Below, piece after piece: positions 1 through 7,894 of a stretch of DNA of 9,073 nucleotides. Every line of letters begins with the position of its first letter. Position 1 is the first letter of the stretch. A program made the translations under genes and the position numbers. This DNA is from Anaerolineales bacterium (GTDB taxonomy: Bacteria; Chloroflexota; Anaerolineae; Anaerolineales; UBA4823). The notes under the pieces were generated by a model, which was given only the letters and a program-made list of their open reading frames with translations, was not told the DNA's origin and made no database searches. The stretch spans positions 1 through 9,073 of the forward strand of contig JAFGBV010000039.1 of the NCBI GenBank assembly GCA_016932955.1, in the 5' to 3' direction.

Positions 1-44
1 AAGCCTTGTTTGACCATGTTTTGCCAGGATTTGTTTGTGTTCAT
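1..44 (-). CDS. 5' end of next liv operon gene, probably LivM-type permease (partial)
   Basis: Only the first 14 codons lie in the window, reading MNTNKSWQNMVKQG. The ATG at 44-42 is preceded by a strong Shine-Dalgarno (AGGAGG) that overlaps the TAG stop of the upstream livH-type gene, and the gap between stop and start is 12 bases. This tight coupling shows the two genes share one transcript. In Liv-type ABC transporter operons the gene after livH is normally livM, the second integral-membrane permease, so that is the inference. The visible residues are too few to recognise the family. An ATPase gene (livG) in this position is less usual. Confidence 0.6.
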   Translation of the reverse strand, partial: MNTNKSWQNMVKQG

Positions 45-56
45 GGTTATCTCCTC

Positions 57-1118
57 CTAGGCTTTCTTGGTGGTCAAACGCTCACCGAGGATGCCGCTGG
101 GACGGAAGATCAAAACCAGCACTAAGAGGGTGAAGGCGATGACATCTTTGAGCTGGTTGGAAGCGGGGATACCCAGACCATCCATAAACAGGCTGGGGCC
201 AACGGATTCGATTATACCCAGGAAAATGCCTCCAAGCATGGCACCAGGGGCATTGCCAATGCCACCCAGGACGGCGGCAGTGAAGGCTTTAAGCCCGGGG
301 ATGAAGCCCATGTAGAAGGAGACCTGGCGGAAAACGAGCGCATAGAGCACGCCAGCGGCGCCAGCCAGGGCACCACCCAGGGCAAAAGTGATGGAGATGA
401 TGCGATCCACATTGATGCCCATCAGGGCGGCAGTCTCCTTGTTTTCCGATACAGCGCGCATGGCTTTGCCGACTTTGGTGAGCATTACAATGCCATACAA
501 GAGACTCATCATGATCACCGCGCCGACAATCACGACCAAGCGAAGGCGGGCGACATCTGCCCCCAGGATATTTACCGAACCCTGTAGTATGGCCACATCG
601 GGGTAGGTTTGCAGGCCGGTACCGTAAAGGCCGCGGAATGTGTACACCAGGAAGTAGGAGGCGCCAATGGCGGTGATCAATGGGACGAGGCGGGGGGCAT
701 TGCGCAGAGGACGGTAAGCGATTTTTTCAACCAATAGAGCAATTACCATAGAAACGCCCATAGCCAGGAGCATAACGAGGGTTAGGCTGAGGACGGGGTG
801 CTGATCCAGGAAACCACTGCGATAGAAATAATCTACGAGATAATAAGCGGTAAAAGGACCGCTCATAAACACTTCGCTGTGGGCGAAATTGATCATGCGT
901 AAGATACCATAAACCATGGTGTATCCCAGGGCGATCAAGGCGTAGATACTGCCCAGGGTTAGGCCATAAATGAAAAGGTCACCCCATGTGGATGGGGTAT
1001 ATTTGCCGCTGGTGAGGGTGGCAATGCTACCCCAAATCACGGCAATCAGGATCACCAGACCGATGCCCCACATGGCGATATCGGTTGGTGTAATACGTTT
1101 TAGCCAGCTCTTTAGCAT
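57..1118 (-). CDS. livH: Branched-chain amino acid ABC transporter permease, LivH family
   Basis: This is a 353-aa integral membrane protein that forms half of the translocation pore of a Liv-type (HAAT) importer in the cytoplasmic membrane. It has a hydrophobic N-terminal helix (about residues 16-35) and then the family core starting at LFIYGLTLGSIYALIALGYTM (about 48-69). The family-typical segment MINFAHSEVFM follows (75-85), and several more helices come after it. The cytoplasmic EAA-like coupling loop is GKAMRAVSENKETAALMGIN (217-236), where the ATPase docks. The C-terminal helix ends in FRPSGILGER. E. coli LivH is about 308 aa, so this one has an N-terminal extension of roughly 40 residues. 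The start at 1118 is chosen because AGGAG lies 7 bases upstream. A longer frame opening at 1181 would run through the intercistronic hairpin. The neighbours are the substrate-binding lipoprotein upstream and the probable livM downstream. The transported substrate may be amino acids, but related systems also carry urea or amides. Confidence 0.93.
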   Translation of the reverse strand: MLKSWLKRITPTDIAMWGIGLVILIAVIWGSIATLTSGKYTPSTWGDLFIYGLTLGSIYALIALGYTMVYGILRMINFAHSEVFMSGPFTAYYLVDYFYRSGFLDQHPVLSLTLVMLLAMGVSMVIALLVEKIAYRPLRNAPRLVPLITAIGASYFLVYTFRGLYGTGLQTYPDVAILQGSVNILGADVARLRLVVIVGAVIMMSLLYGIVMLTKVGKAMRAVSENKETAALMGINVDRIISITFALGGALAGAAGVLYALVFRQVSFYMGFIPGLKAFTAAVLGGIGNAPGAMLGGIFLGIIESVGPSLFMDGLGIPASNQLKDVIAFTLLVLVLIFRPSGILGERLTTKKA

Positions 1119-1146
1119 AGGTTGGCTCCTATTGCGTAAGCTATTG

Positions 1147-1176
1147 TGCGGGGGCGAGAAAATACTCGCCCCCGCA
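1147..1176 (-). promoter_or_regulatory. Intercistronic GC-rich hairpin between binding-protein and permease genes
   Basis: A perfect 12-bp inverted repeat (TGCGGGGGCGAG at 1147-1158 with its complement at 1165-1176) encloses a 6-base loop. It lies 48 bases after the stop of the binding-protein gene and ends 28 bases before the livH start. No U-run follows on the minus strand, so it is not a classic intrinsic terminator. Stable hairpins in this position often protect the upstream mRNA from 3' exonucleases or cause partial termination. Either effect would make the binding protein more abundant than the permeases. The structure is seen directly; its role is inferred. Confidence 0.7.
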
Positions 1177-1224
1177 ATCATTTATTTCCGACAGATGAAC
1201 AGGCAGAGAAGCCAGTCCATGGAT

Positions 1225-2469
1225 TTAAGGATAGATCTTCTTCGGGTTTGAGTCGTCGCTTGCACCCGGGTTCCAGGAGTCGGGGTCGGTGTTCACGGTC
1301 TCGTAAACAGCGATCTTGGGATCGGCGCAGTCACCTGTAGCAGAGCAGGTGAGTTTGCCGGTGAGGCCCTGGAAATCTTTAGTGGCAAACACTGCATCGC
1401 GCAGCGCCTGGCGCCCGATGTGGATGGTGCCATCCTCGTCTACGACGGCGACTTTCTCGATGGCGGCGAAGAACATCATGGCTGCATCATAGGCATGGGC
1501 ATGGAAGGCTGAGAGAGGCGGTTCGCCGTATTTTTCCTGGTGATTGGCCAGGAAGTCTGTATAGGCATCGCCGAAGGAGGCGAAGTCTGGGCTGGAGTGG
1601 AACATGCCCATCGCGCCTTCCCCCGCGGCCTCGAGGAAGTCGGGGGTGAAGATGCCATCAGAGCCCATCAGGGCGGTATCGTTCAGCGCCTCGATGCCGC
1701 GTGCCTGAGCGGTGATGAAGCCGCCCGCAGCAACGAAGATCGGGTAGTAAAGAATATCGGGTGGGTTCGCTGCTACCTGGGTCAGAATGGCGCTCATATC
1801 GGTATCGGTAGGCTGCACGGCGCCCTGGAAGATTACCTCGCCGCCGAGTTCAATAAAGCGATTCGAAAACACCTGCTGGAGCTGGTCGGCGTAGAGCGAG
1901 CCATCGTGGATGGTGGCAGCAGTGCGAGCGCCCTGGAAGTTGTAGGCGAACTCGGCTGCGACAGCGCCCTGAACATTGTCATTATGCGCGGTACGGGCAT
2001 AGCCAACCACATGCTTGGCAGGATCGGTCAGATCGGGGGCAGTATTGGATGGGGAAATAATCGTAAAGCCAGCATCGCTCAAGATAGGGACGCCGGCGCG
2101 GGCAGCGCTGGAGCAGTTGGTTCCAACGATACCAACGATGGATTGATCGGCAGCCAGTTTGGTTGCGGAAGCCTGTCCACCTTCGGCGCTGCACAGTTCA
2201 TCCTCACCGACCAGCTCGATGGGGTGATCGAGCAGCACGCCACCCTTGTCATCAATGGCGATCTCGATGCCACGGCGCGAGTCGATACCGAGGGTTGCAT
2301 CAGCGCCGCTCACGACGAGGGCATAGCCAAGGCGAATGGGGGCATCGGGGGCAATGGTGATGCAGCCGATGGCGTCTTCACAGACAAATTCTTGCTTGGG
2401 CTGGCAAGCAGCCAGTGCCATACTGGCAATGATTACCAGGCTCAGAATTGCGAATAAACGTTTGCTCAT
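1225..2469 (-). CDS. livK: Branched-chain amino acid-type ABC transporter substrate-binding lipoprotein
   Basis: This is a 414-aa periplasmic-binding-protein-like lipoprotein of the LivJ/LivK family (type I fold, Peripla_BP_6-like). It captures substrate outside the cell and delivers it to the LivH/LivM pore. The signal peptide MSKRLFAILSLVIIASMALA is followed by the lipobox LAAC with the lipid-anchoring Cys22. Family-typical segments are IRLGYALVVSGADATLG (45-61), IVGIVGTNCSSAARAGVPIL (111-130), ISPSNTAPDLTDP (138-150) and DGIFTPDFLEAAGEGAMGMF (271-290). Cysteine pairs at 30/36, 93/119 and 375/381 could form disulfides. The start at 2469 is set by a GGAGG Shine-Dalgarno 5 bases upstream and by the signal peptide. 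In-frame upstream starts (ATG 2505, TTG 2535) would put extra residues before the signal peptide. The gene is first in the operon, behind a strong promoter and a leader of about 180 bases. The exact ligand cannot be read from the sequence. Confidence 0.92.
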   Translation of the reverse strand: MSKRLFAILSLVIIASMALAACQPKQEFVCEDAIGCITIAPDAPIRLGYALVVSGADATLGIDSRRGIEIAIDDKGGVLLDHPIELVGEDELCSAEGGQASATKLAADQSIVGIVGTNCSSAARAGVPILSDAGFTIISPSNTAPDLTDPAKHVVGYARTAHNDNVQGAVAAEFAYNFQGARTAATIHDGSLYADQLQQVFSNRFIELGGEVIFQGAVQPTDTDMSAILTQVAANPPDILYYPIFVAAGGFITAQARGIEALNDTALMGSDGIFTPDFLEAAGEGAMGMFHSSPDFASFGDAYTDFLANHQEKYGEPPLSAFHAHAYDAAMMFFAAIEKVAVVDEDGTIHIGRQALRDAVFATKDFQGLTGKLTCSATGDCADPKIAVYETVNTDPDSWNPGASDDSNPKKIYP

Positions 2470-2555
2470 TTTCTCCTCCGGATACGAAAAGGTTTTGTGA
2501 TGCATTGTATGGTTGGTTGGATCAATATTATTCAATATCAGTCGTGCGGCCTCCT

Positions 2556-2575
2556 TTCACAGAATACGGTGTGAA
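2556..2575 (-). promoter_or_regulatory. Inverted repeat followed by AGGAGG in the liv leader
   Basis: TTCACA and TGTGAA arms (2556-2561 and 2570-2575) flank 8 bases, giving a modest 6-bp hairpin in the leader RNA or a dyad operator in DNA. On the minus strand it begins directly after the stop of the 17-codon mini-ORF and is directly followed by AGGAGG (2555-2550). No gene starts at a good distance from that AGGAGG. The nearest in-frame options for the binding protein are a CTG 8 bases away and the TTG at 2535. The repeat is seen; any function is speculative. Confidence 0.35.
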
Positions 2576-2629
2576 TCAATTAGCCCACTTCAGCAGAACA
2601 GAATAAGCCCTGCCGGGCATATCCCCCAT
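2576..2629 (-). CDS. Possible 17-aa leader peptide upstream of the liv operon
   Basis: An ATG at 2629, with TAAGG 6 bases upstream as a partial Shine-Dalgarno, opens a 17-codon frame reading MGDMPGRAYSVLLKWAN before TGA. It lies about 20 bases downstream of the predicted transcription start and ends exactly where a small hairpin begins. It contains a Val-Leu-Leu run, which is suggestive because the operon resembles branched-chain amino acid uptake systems. However, three such codons is a weak signal, and no terminator hairpin with a U-run is visible in the leader. A frame of this length can easily arise by chance. Confidence 0.22.
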   Translation of the reverse strand: MGDMPGRAYSVLLKWAN

Positions 2630-2655
2630 GTGTGACCTTACAAGAATGTTAGAAG

Positions 2656-2684
2656 ATTCTAATAACAGCATGAGTAATCGTCAA
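2656..2684 (-). promoter_or_regulatory. Sigma-70-type promoter of the liv operon
   Basis: On the minus strand, TTGACG (2684-2679) is separated by exactly 17 bases from TAGAAT (2661-2656). Each hexamer matches its consensus at five of six positions and the spacing is ideal. Transcription would start near 2649, giving an untranslated leader of about 180 bases before the binding-protein ATG at 2469. The promoter lies in the gap after the cyclic-nucleotide-binding gene, so the liv operon can be expressed on its own. An imperfect dyad (TGTGACCTTACA, 2631-2642) lies just downstream of the predicted start and could be an operator, but this is weak. Confidence 0.65.
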
Positions 2685-2752
2685 GAGGCAATCGATACGA
2701 ATTTCCGAGGCTGTCTAAGCCGGGTGGAAGGCAATTTGCCTGGGAACAGGGC

Positions 2753-3247
2753 TCATTTTTTTGAGCTATAGAGGAGCTCTTCGCGGATGCGCAGATCGGT
2801 GCTGCGGATTTTGAGGGAAAGGTCTGCGGCGAGGTTCTTCATCAGGCGGTATCCCAGCAGGGGATCTGTATCGCAAAGCGAGTTGAGTTTTTGGCTGGGG
2901 ATGATCAGGAGGCGGGTTTGATCCACCCTGGCGCGGGCTGTTGCGGAGCGCACGCCTTTATCAACCAGGGCGATCTCGCCAAAGGATTGGCCGCGGCGGA
3001 ATGTGGCAATGGTAATTGGCTGGTATTCGTCTTCAAGGGAATCACTAACCAGGGCAGGGTTAACCTGGATATCCACCTCTCCCTGAATGATGATGTAGAG
3101 ATCATCACTAGAAGTGCCTTCGAGAAAGATGATTTCATTCGCCTGGAAACTTTTTTCCTCGCACAAGCTGCTGATCATTTCCAGTTGAGCGGGGTTTAGC
3201 TTATAGAAGATATCTGCCTGCTTGAGAATACTCGCATAGCTGGACAT
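2753..3247 (-). CDS. Stand-alone cyclic-nucleotide-binding-domain protein (Crp-like sensor domain, no HTH)
   Basis: This is a 164-aa protein consisting essentially of one cNMP-binding domain. The N-terminal helix region (about 5-30) leads into the beta-roll, with ANEIIFLEGTSSDDLYIIIQ (36-55). The phosphate-binding cassette reads FGEIALVDKGVRSATARA (89-106), with the conserved Glu91 and Arg100 that bind the ribose and phosphate of cyclic nucleotides. A helical tail follows (about 118-158). No helix-turn-helix region remains in the length, so it is unlikely to be a Crp/FNR-type DNA-binding regulator. It would more probably act as a soluble sensor that binds a partner. The start is uncertain. 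ATG 3247 has GAGGAG 12 bases upstream; ATG 3259 touches that Shine-Dalgarno; TTG 3271 has no ribosome site. The protein has no signal peptide. It lies upstream of the liv operon on the same strand, but that operon has its own promoter. Intact PBC residues suggest it still binds a nucleotide. Confidence 0.85.
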   Translation of the reverse strand: MSSYASILKQADIFYKLNPAQLEMISSLCEEKSFQANEIIFLEGTSSDDLYIIIQGEVDIQVNPALVSDSLEDEYQPITIATFRRGQSFGEIALVDKGVRSATARARVDQTRLLIIPSQKLNSLCDTDPLLGYRLMKNLAADLSLKIRSTDLRIREELLYSSKK

Positions 3248-3284
3248 GGACTTCTTCATCTCCTCAGACAAAAGTGTAGCACAA

Positions 3285-3290
3285 GTTATA
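3285..3290 (-). promoter_or_regulatory. Possible -10 element of the cNMP-binding gene
   Basis: TATAAC on the minus strand lies about 38 bases upstream of the chosen ATG. The region 17 bases further upstream (CGGTCA) is a poor -35 match. The gap 3248-3396 is AT-richer than the flanking genes and must hold any promoter for this gene, but none is clear. Confidence 0.25.
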
Positions 3291-3319
3291 AGGTTTGCAT
3301 AGCACTTTGACCGCTTGTG

Positions 3320-3349
3320 TCAGGGTTTTTATAAGGAATATAACCCTGA
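3320..3349 (-). other. Inverted repeat after the P-domain protein gene; possible weak terminator
   Basis: TCAGGGTT (3320-3327) and AACCCTGA (3342-3349) form a perfect 8-bp stem with a 14-base loop. The AT-rich loop can partly pair further. The repeat lies about 48 bases past the stop of the minus-strand gene ending at 3397 and before the cNMP-binding gene. No U-run follows on either strand, so it is not a standard intrinsic terminator. It may still stabilise the 3' end of the upstream mRNA or act as a DNA dyad. Confidence 0.35.
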
Positions 3350-3396
3350 GCAGGAGGATAGGATGCTGTGTAAATTTAAAGCCCTGCGAGTAGTGA

Positions 3397-4788
3397 TCAG
3401 GGAGGGGGAATTGCCAGAACAGCCATAAAGCGCAGCGCGGACCAGGAGTCGAGGAAATGGTTGAGAGAAAAGGTCTTGATCTGTTCGCCATTCAAGGCGG
3501 TTACGGAATGGGGGGTATATCCGAGGATGATCATGGTATGCTCGTATGCAGCAACCACGGTGGTGCGACCGGTTGAGTCAGCGGTGTAGTATTCGGGGAT
3601 GCCATTCTTGATGTTGTGATCGGCGTCGCCGATGATCCATACAATGACGGGCCTGCCAGCAGCGATCTCTGCACGGAGCGTATCATAGGAAAGGGAACGA
3701 TAGGCATAGGCTTCCAGGCCATAGTCTCGCAGGAGCGAAGCGATGGGTGCGGCATGCACACCATAGTCATCGGGGGGAACCTGCCCCCAAGTGCCCCAGA
3801 CATCACCGACGAAGCCCCTGTCTGGATCATCCGATTCGGGGAGATTGGCAAAAAACTGAAGCTCTGGAATCTGATAATCCCAGTGGGCAGCCCAATCTAC
3901 GGCAGAGCGTGATTCACAATCCAAGGGGCGGTGCTGATCTTCTCCACTCATACCGGAAATGCTGGCGCTATCGGGCAGCTCGATGGGTGTAGGGGTGGGA
4001 GTTGGTTCTGGCCGGGTGTCTGCCAGGGTGACCTCAATGCACCACTGGCGCAGGGATCCGGTATCTGCTTTGTAGTTATCCGATACGTTGATGCTCCAGG
4101 TGCCGGTGATGGGGTCGCCAGCGAAAACGCTGAGGGGTTGTTCTGGTAAATAAACACCTGAAACCCCAGCCGGGCTGGCGGCGCACTTGTTTTCGGCTGG
4201 CTGGGCAGCCAGATCATCGAAGATGACGATCATATTGTTATATTCACAGCCATTGCTCTGATCGGGAACGCCAGGCCGATCTACGGCGGTGATGGTTTTG
4301 CCTGTATCCTGGTGTTGGAGGGTGACGATCACATCTCCGATCCAGGTGTGATGGATATCTACATACAAACTTACCTGGAGGACAAGGCGGGGATCGGAAA
4401 TGTAGAGTACGTCCGAGAGTCCAGCGGGATCGTTATCGGGGATGTCGATTCGTGGGGCTCTACAAAAAAGCAGGGTCTCTGGTGGACGACTGGTGGGAGT
4501 AAGGGTGGGAGTGGGTGTGGGGGTGGGCTCCTGGGCTTTGCGAACAAATGGGAGGTAGGAAAGGGGGAAGAATGAAGAGGTGGGGGTGGGTGTCTCGGTG
4601 GGGGTTGGGGTTGCGGTGTCTGTAGGGATGGGGGTATCCGTTTCTGTGCATGTGGGCGTAGCGGCGTGGGTGGCAGTGTCGACGTTATTTTGGGGAGGGT
4701 GTTGGGCATTGGCAACCGGGAGGGCGATGAAAGCGGTAACCCCAAAAACGAGCAAACAGGAGACAGCGAGAAGGAAATGACGATGCAT
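3397..4788 (-). CDS. Secreted P-domain / C39-like papain-fold cysteine peptidase protein
   Basis: This is a 463-aa exported protein. A signal peptide (1-28, cleavage near ANA-Q) is followed by a Thr-Pro-rich linker (about 39-71), a short hydrophobic/basic motif SYLPFVRK (77-84), and a second TP linker (88-99). Then comes a P/Homo-B-like beta-sandwich domain (about 108-256), recognised by HHTWIGDVIVTLQHQDTG (146-163) and TGTWSINVSDNYKADTGSLR (228-247). A third short TP stretch (263-268) leads to a C39-like peptidase domain (about 275-460). There QHRPLDCES gives the oxyanion Gln285 and nucleophile Cys291, and EHTMIILGY gives the catalytic His417. The third catalytic residue may be Asn433, where relatives usually have Asp, so activity is likely but not certain. 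Cysteines at 109, 181, 202 and 250 could form disulfides in the P domain. P domains usually follow subtilisin-type proteases; here the domain precedes a cysteine peptidase fold. There is no clear Shine-Dalgarno before the ATG. Substrate and target are unknown. Confidence 0.8.
   Translation of the reverse strand: MHRHFLLAVSCLLVFGVTAFIALPVANAQHPPQNNVDTATHAATPTCTETDTPIPTDTATPTPTETPTPTSSFFPLSYLPFVRKAQEPTPTPTPTLTPTSRPPETLLFCRAPRIDIPDNDPAGLSDVLYISDPRLVLQVSLYVDIHHTWIGDVIVTLQHQDTGKTITAVDRPGVPDQSNGCEYNNMIVIFDDLAAQPAENKCAASPAGVSGVYLPEQPLSVFAGDPITGTWSINVSDNYKADTGSLRQWCIEVTLADTRPEPTPTPTPIELPDSASISGMSGEDQHRPLDCESRSAVDWAAHWDYQIPELQFFANLPESDDPDRGFVGDVWGTWGQVPPDDYGVHAAPIASLLRDYGLEAYAYRSLSYDTLRAEIAAGRPVIVWIIGDADHNIKNGIPEYYTADSTGRTTVVAAYEHTMIILGYTPHSVTALNGEQIKTFSLNHFLDSWSALRFMAVLAIPPP
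4489..4674 (-). repeat. Low-complexity DNA encoding Thr-Pro linkers
   Basis: The DNA is a degenerate ACN-CCN repeat on the coding strand, seen as G/T-rich sequence on the plus strand. It encodes two runs of alternating Thr and Pro on either side of the SYLPFVRK motif. Such runs are flexible, often glycosylated spacers in exported proteins. Repeat number may vary between strains by slippage. Confidence 0.8.
4495..4527 (+). repeat. G-quadruplex-forming motif
   Basis: Six G-runs of three or more bases occur within 33 bases on the plus strand, separated by loops of 1 to 5 bases, which fits the canonical G4 pattern. The plus strand is the template for the surrounding minus-strand gene. A second, looser G-rich cluster lies at 4582-4610 with one 9-base loop. 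The motif probably arises from the Thr-Pro codons and may have no role of its own. Confidence 0.5.
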
Positions 4789-4795
4789 AGATGGT

Positions 4796-4801
4796 ATTGT
4801 A
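4796..4801 (-). promoter_or_regulatory. Possible -10 element giving a leaderless transcript of the secreted protein gene
   Basis: TACAAT on the minus strand ends 7 bases before the ATG at 4788, so transcription would begin at or next to the A of the start codon. The same gene has no Shine-Dalgarno, which fits leaderless translation. The -35 position (CATATA at 17 bases) is a poor match, so confidence is limited. Confidence 0.35.
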
Positions 4802-4815
4802 ATCGAAAGTATGCC

Positions 4816-4837
4816 TGGTATATGAACACATGGTAAA

Positions 4838-4839
<2 letters not shown>
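4816..4839 (+). promoter_or_regulatory. Possible extended -10 elements for the membrane protein gene
   Basis: Two TGG-TA-type sequences 15 bases apart read TGGTATATG (4816-4824) and TGGTAAAAT (4831-4839), each of the TGnTAnnnT extended -10 form. The first would start transcription near 4831, 7 bases before ATG 4838. The second overlaps that ATG and would favour the later ATG at 4850 or 4856. No good -35 and no Shine-Dalgarno are visible. Confidence 0.3.
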
Positions 4840-7823
<2,984 letters not shown>

Positions 7824-7833
7824 GGGCTGGGTT

Positions 7834-7842
7834 TGATATAAT
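7834..7842 (+). promoter_or_regulatory. Extended -10 promoter upstream of the Pro-rich protein gene
   Basis: TGATATAAT gives a perfect TATAAT with the TGn extension, 11 bases after the gyrB stop. A TGGATA at 7813-7818, with an 18-base spacer, matches the -35 consensus at four of six positions and lies inside the end of gyrB. Transcription would start near 7849, leaving a leader of about 45 bases. No terminator hairpin for gyrB is visible in the 71-base gap, so read-through from gyrB is also possible. Confidence 0.6.
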
Positions 7843-7894
7843 CTCAGCATCAATCTGCAAGACTAAATGTTCAAAATAACGAAGGAGGTTTTAG

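Noticed and set aside
1119..1181. Upstream extension of livH by 21 codons
   Set aside because: It would translate through the 12-bp hairpin and ignore the AGGAG site placed correctly before the ATG at 1118.
1540..2457. A 305-codon open frame on the plus strand, opposite the binding-protein gene
   Set aside because: It lies wholly antisense to a clear lipoprotein gene with a strong ribosome site. Its product is Gly/Ala/Val-rich with no recognisable domain, as expected from reading the complement of GC-biased codons.
2470..2535. N-terminal extension of the binding protein to a TTG at 2535
   Set aside because: It would put 22 polar residues ahead of a standard lipoprotein signal peptide, and the ATG at 2469 has its own GGAGG at the right distance.
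2522..2538. Two TCAATAT direct repeats 10 bases apart in the liv leader
   Set aside because: They are short and AT-rich and can easily arise by chance; there is no third copy.
2729..2741. AGGCAATTTGCCT palindrome after the cNMP-binding gene as a terminator
   Set aside because: The stem closes on a single base, so only 4-5 pairs can form in RNA, and no U-run follows.
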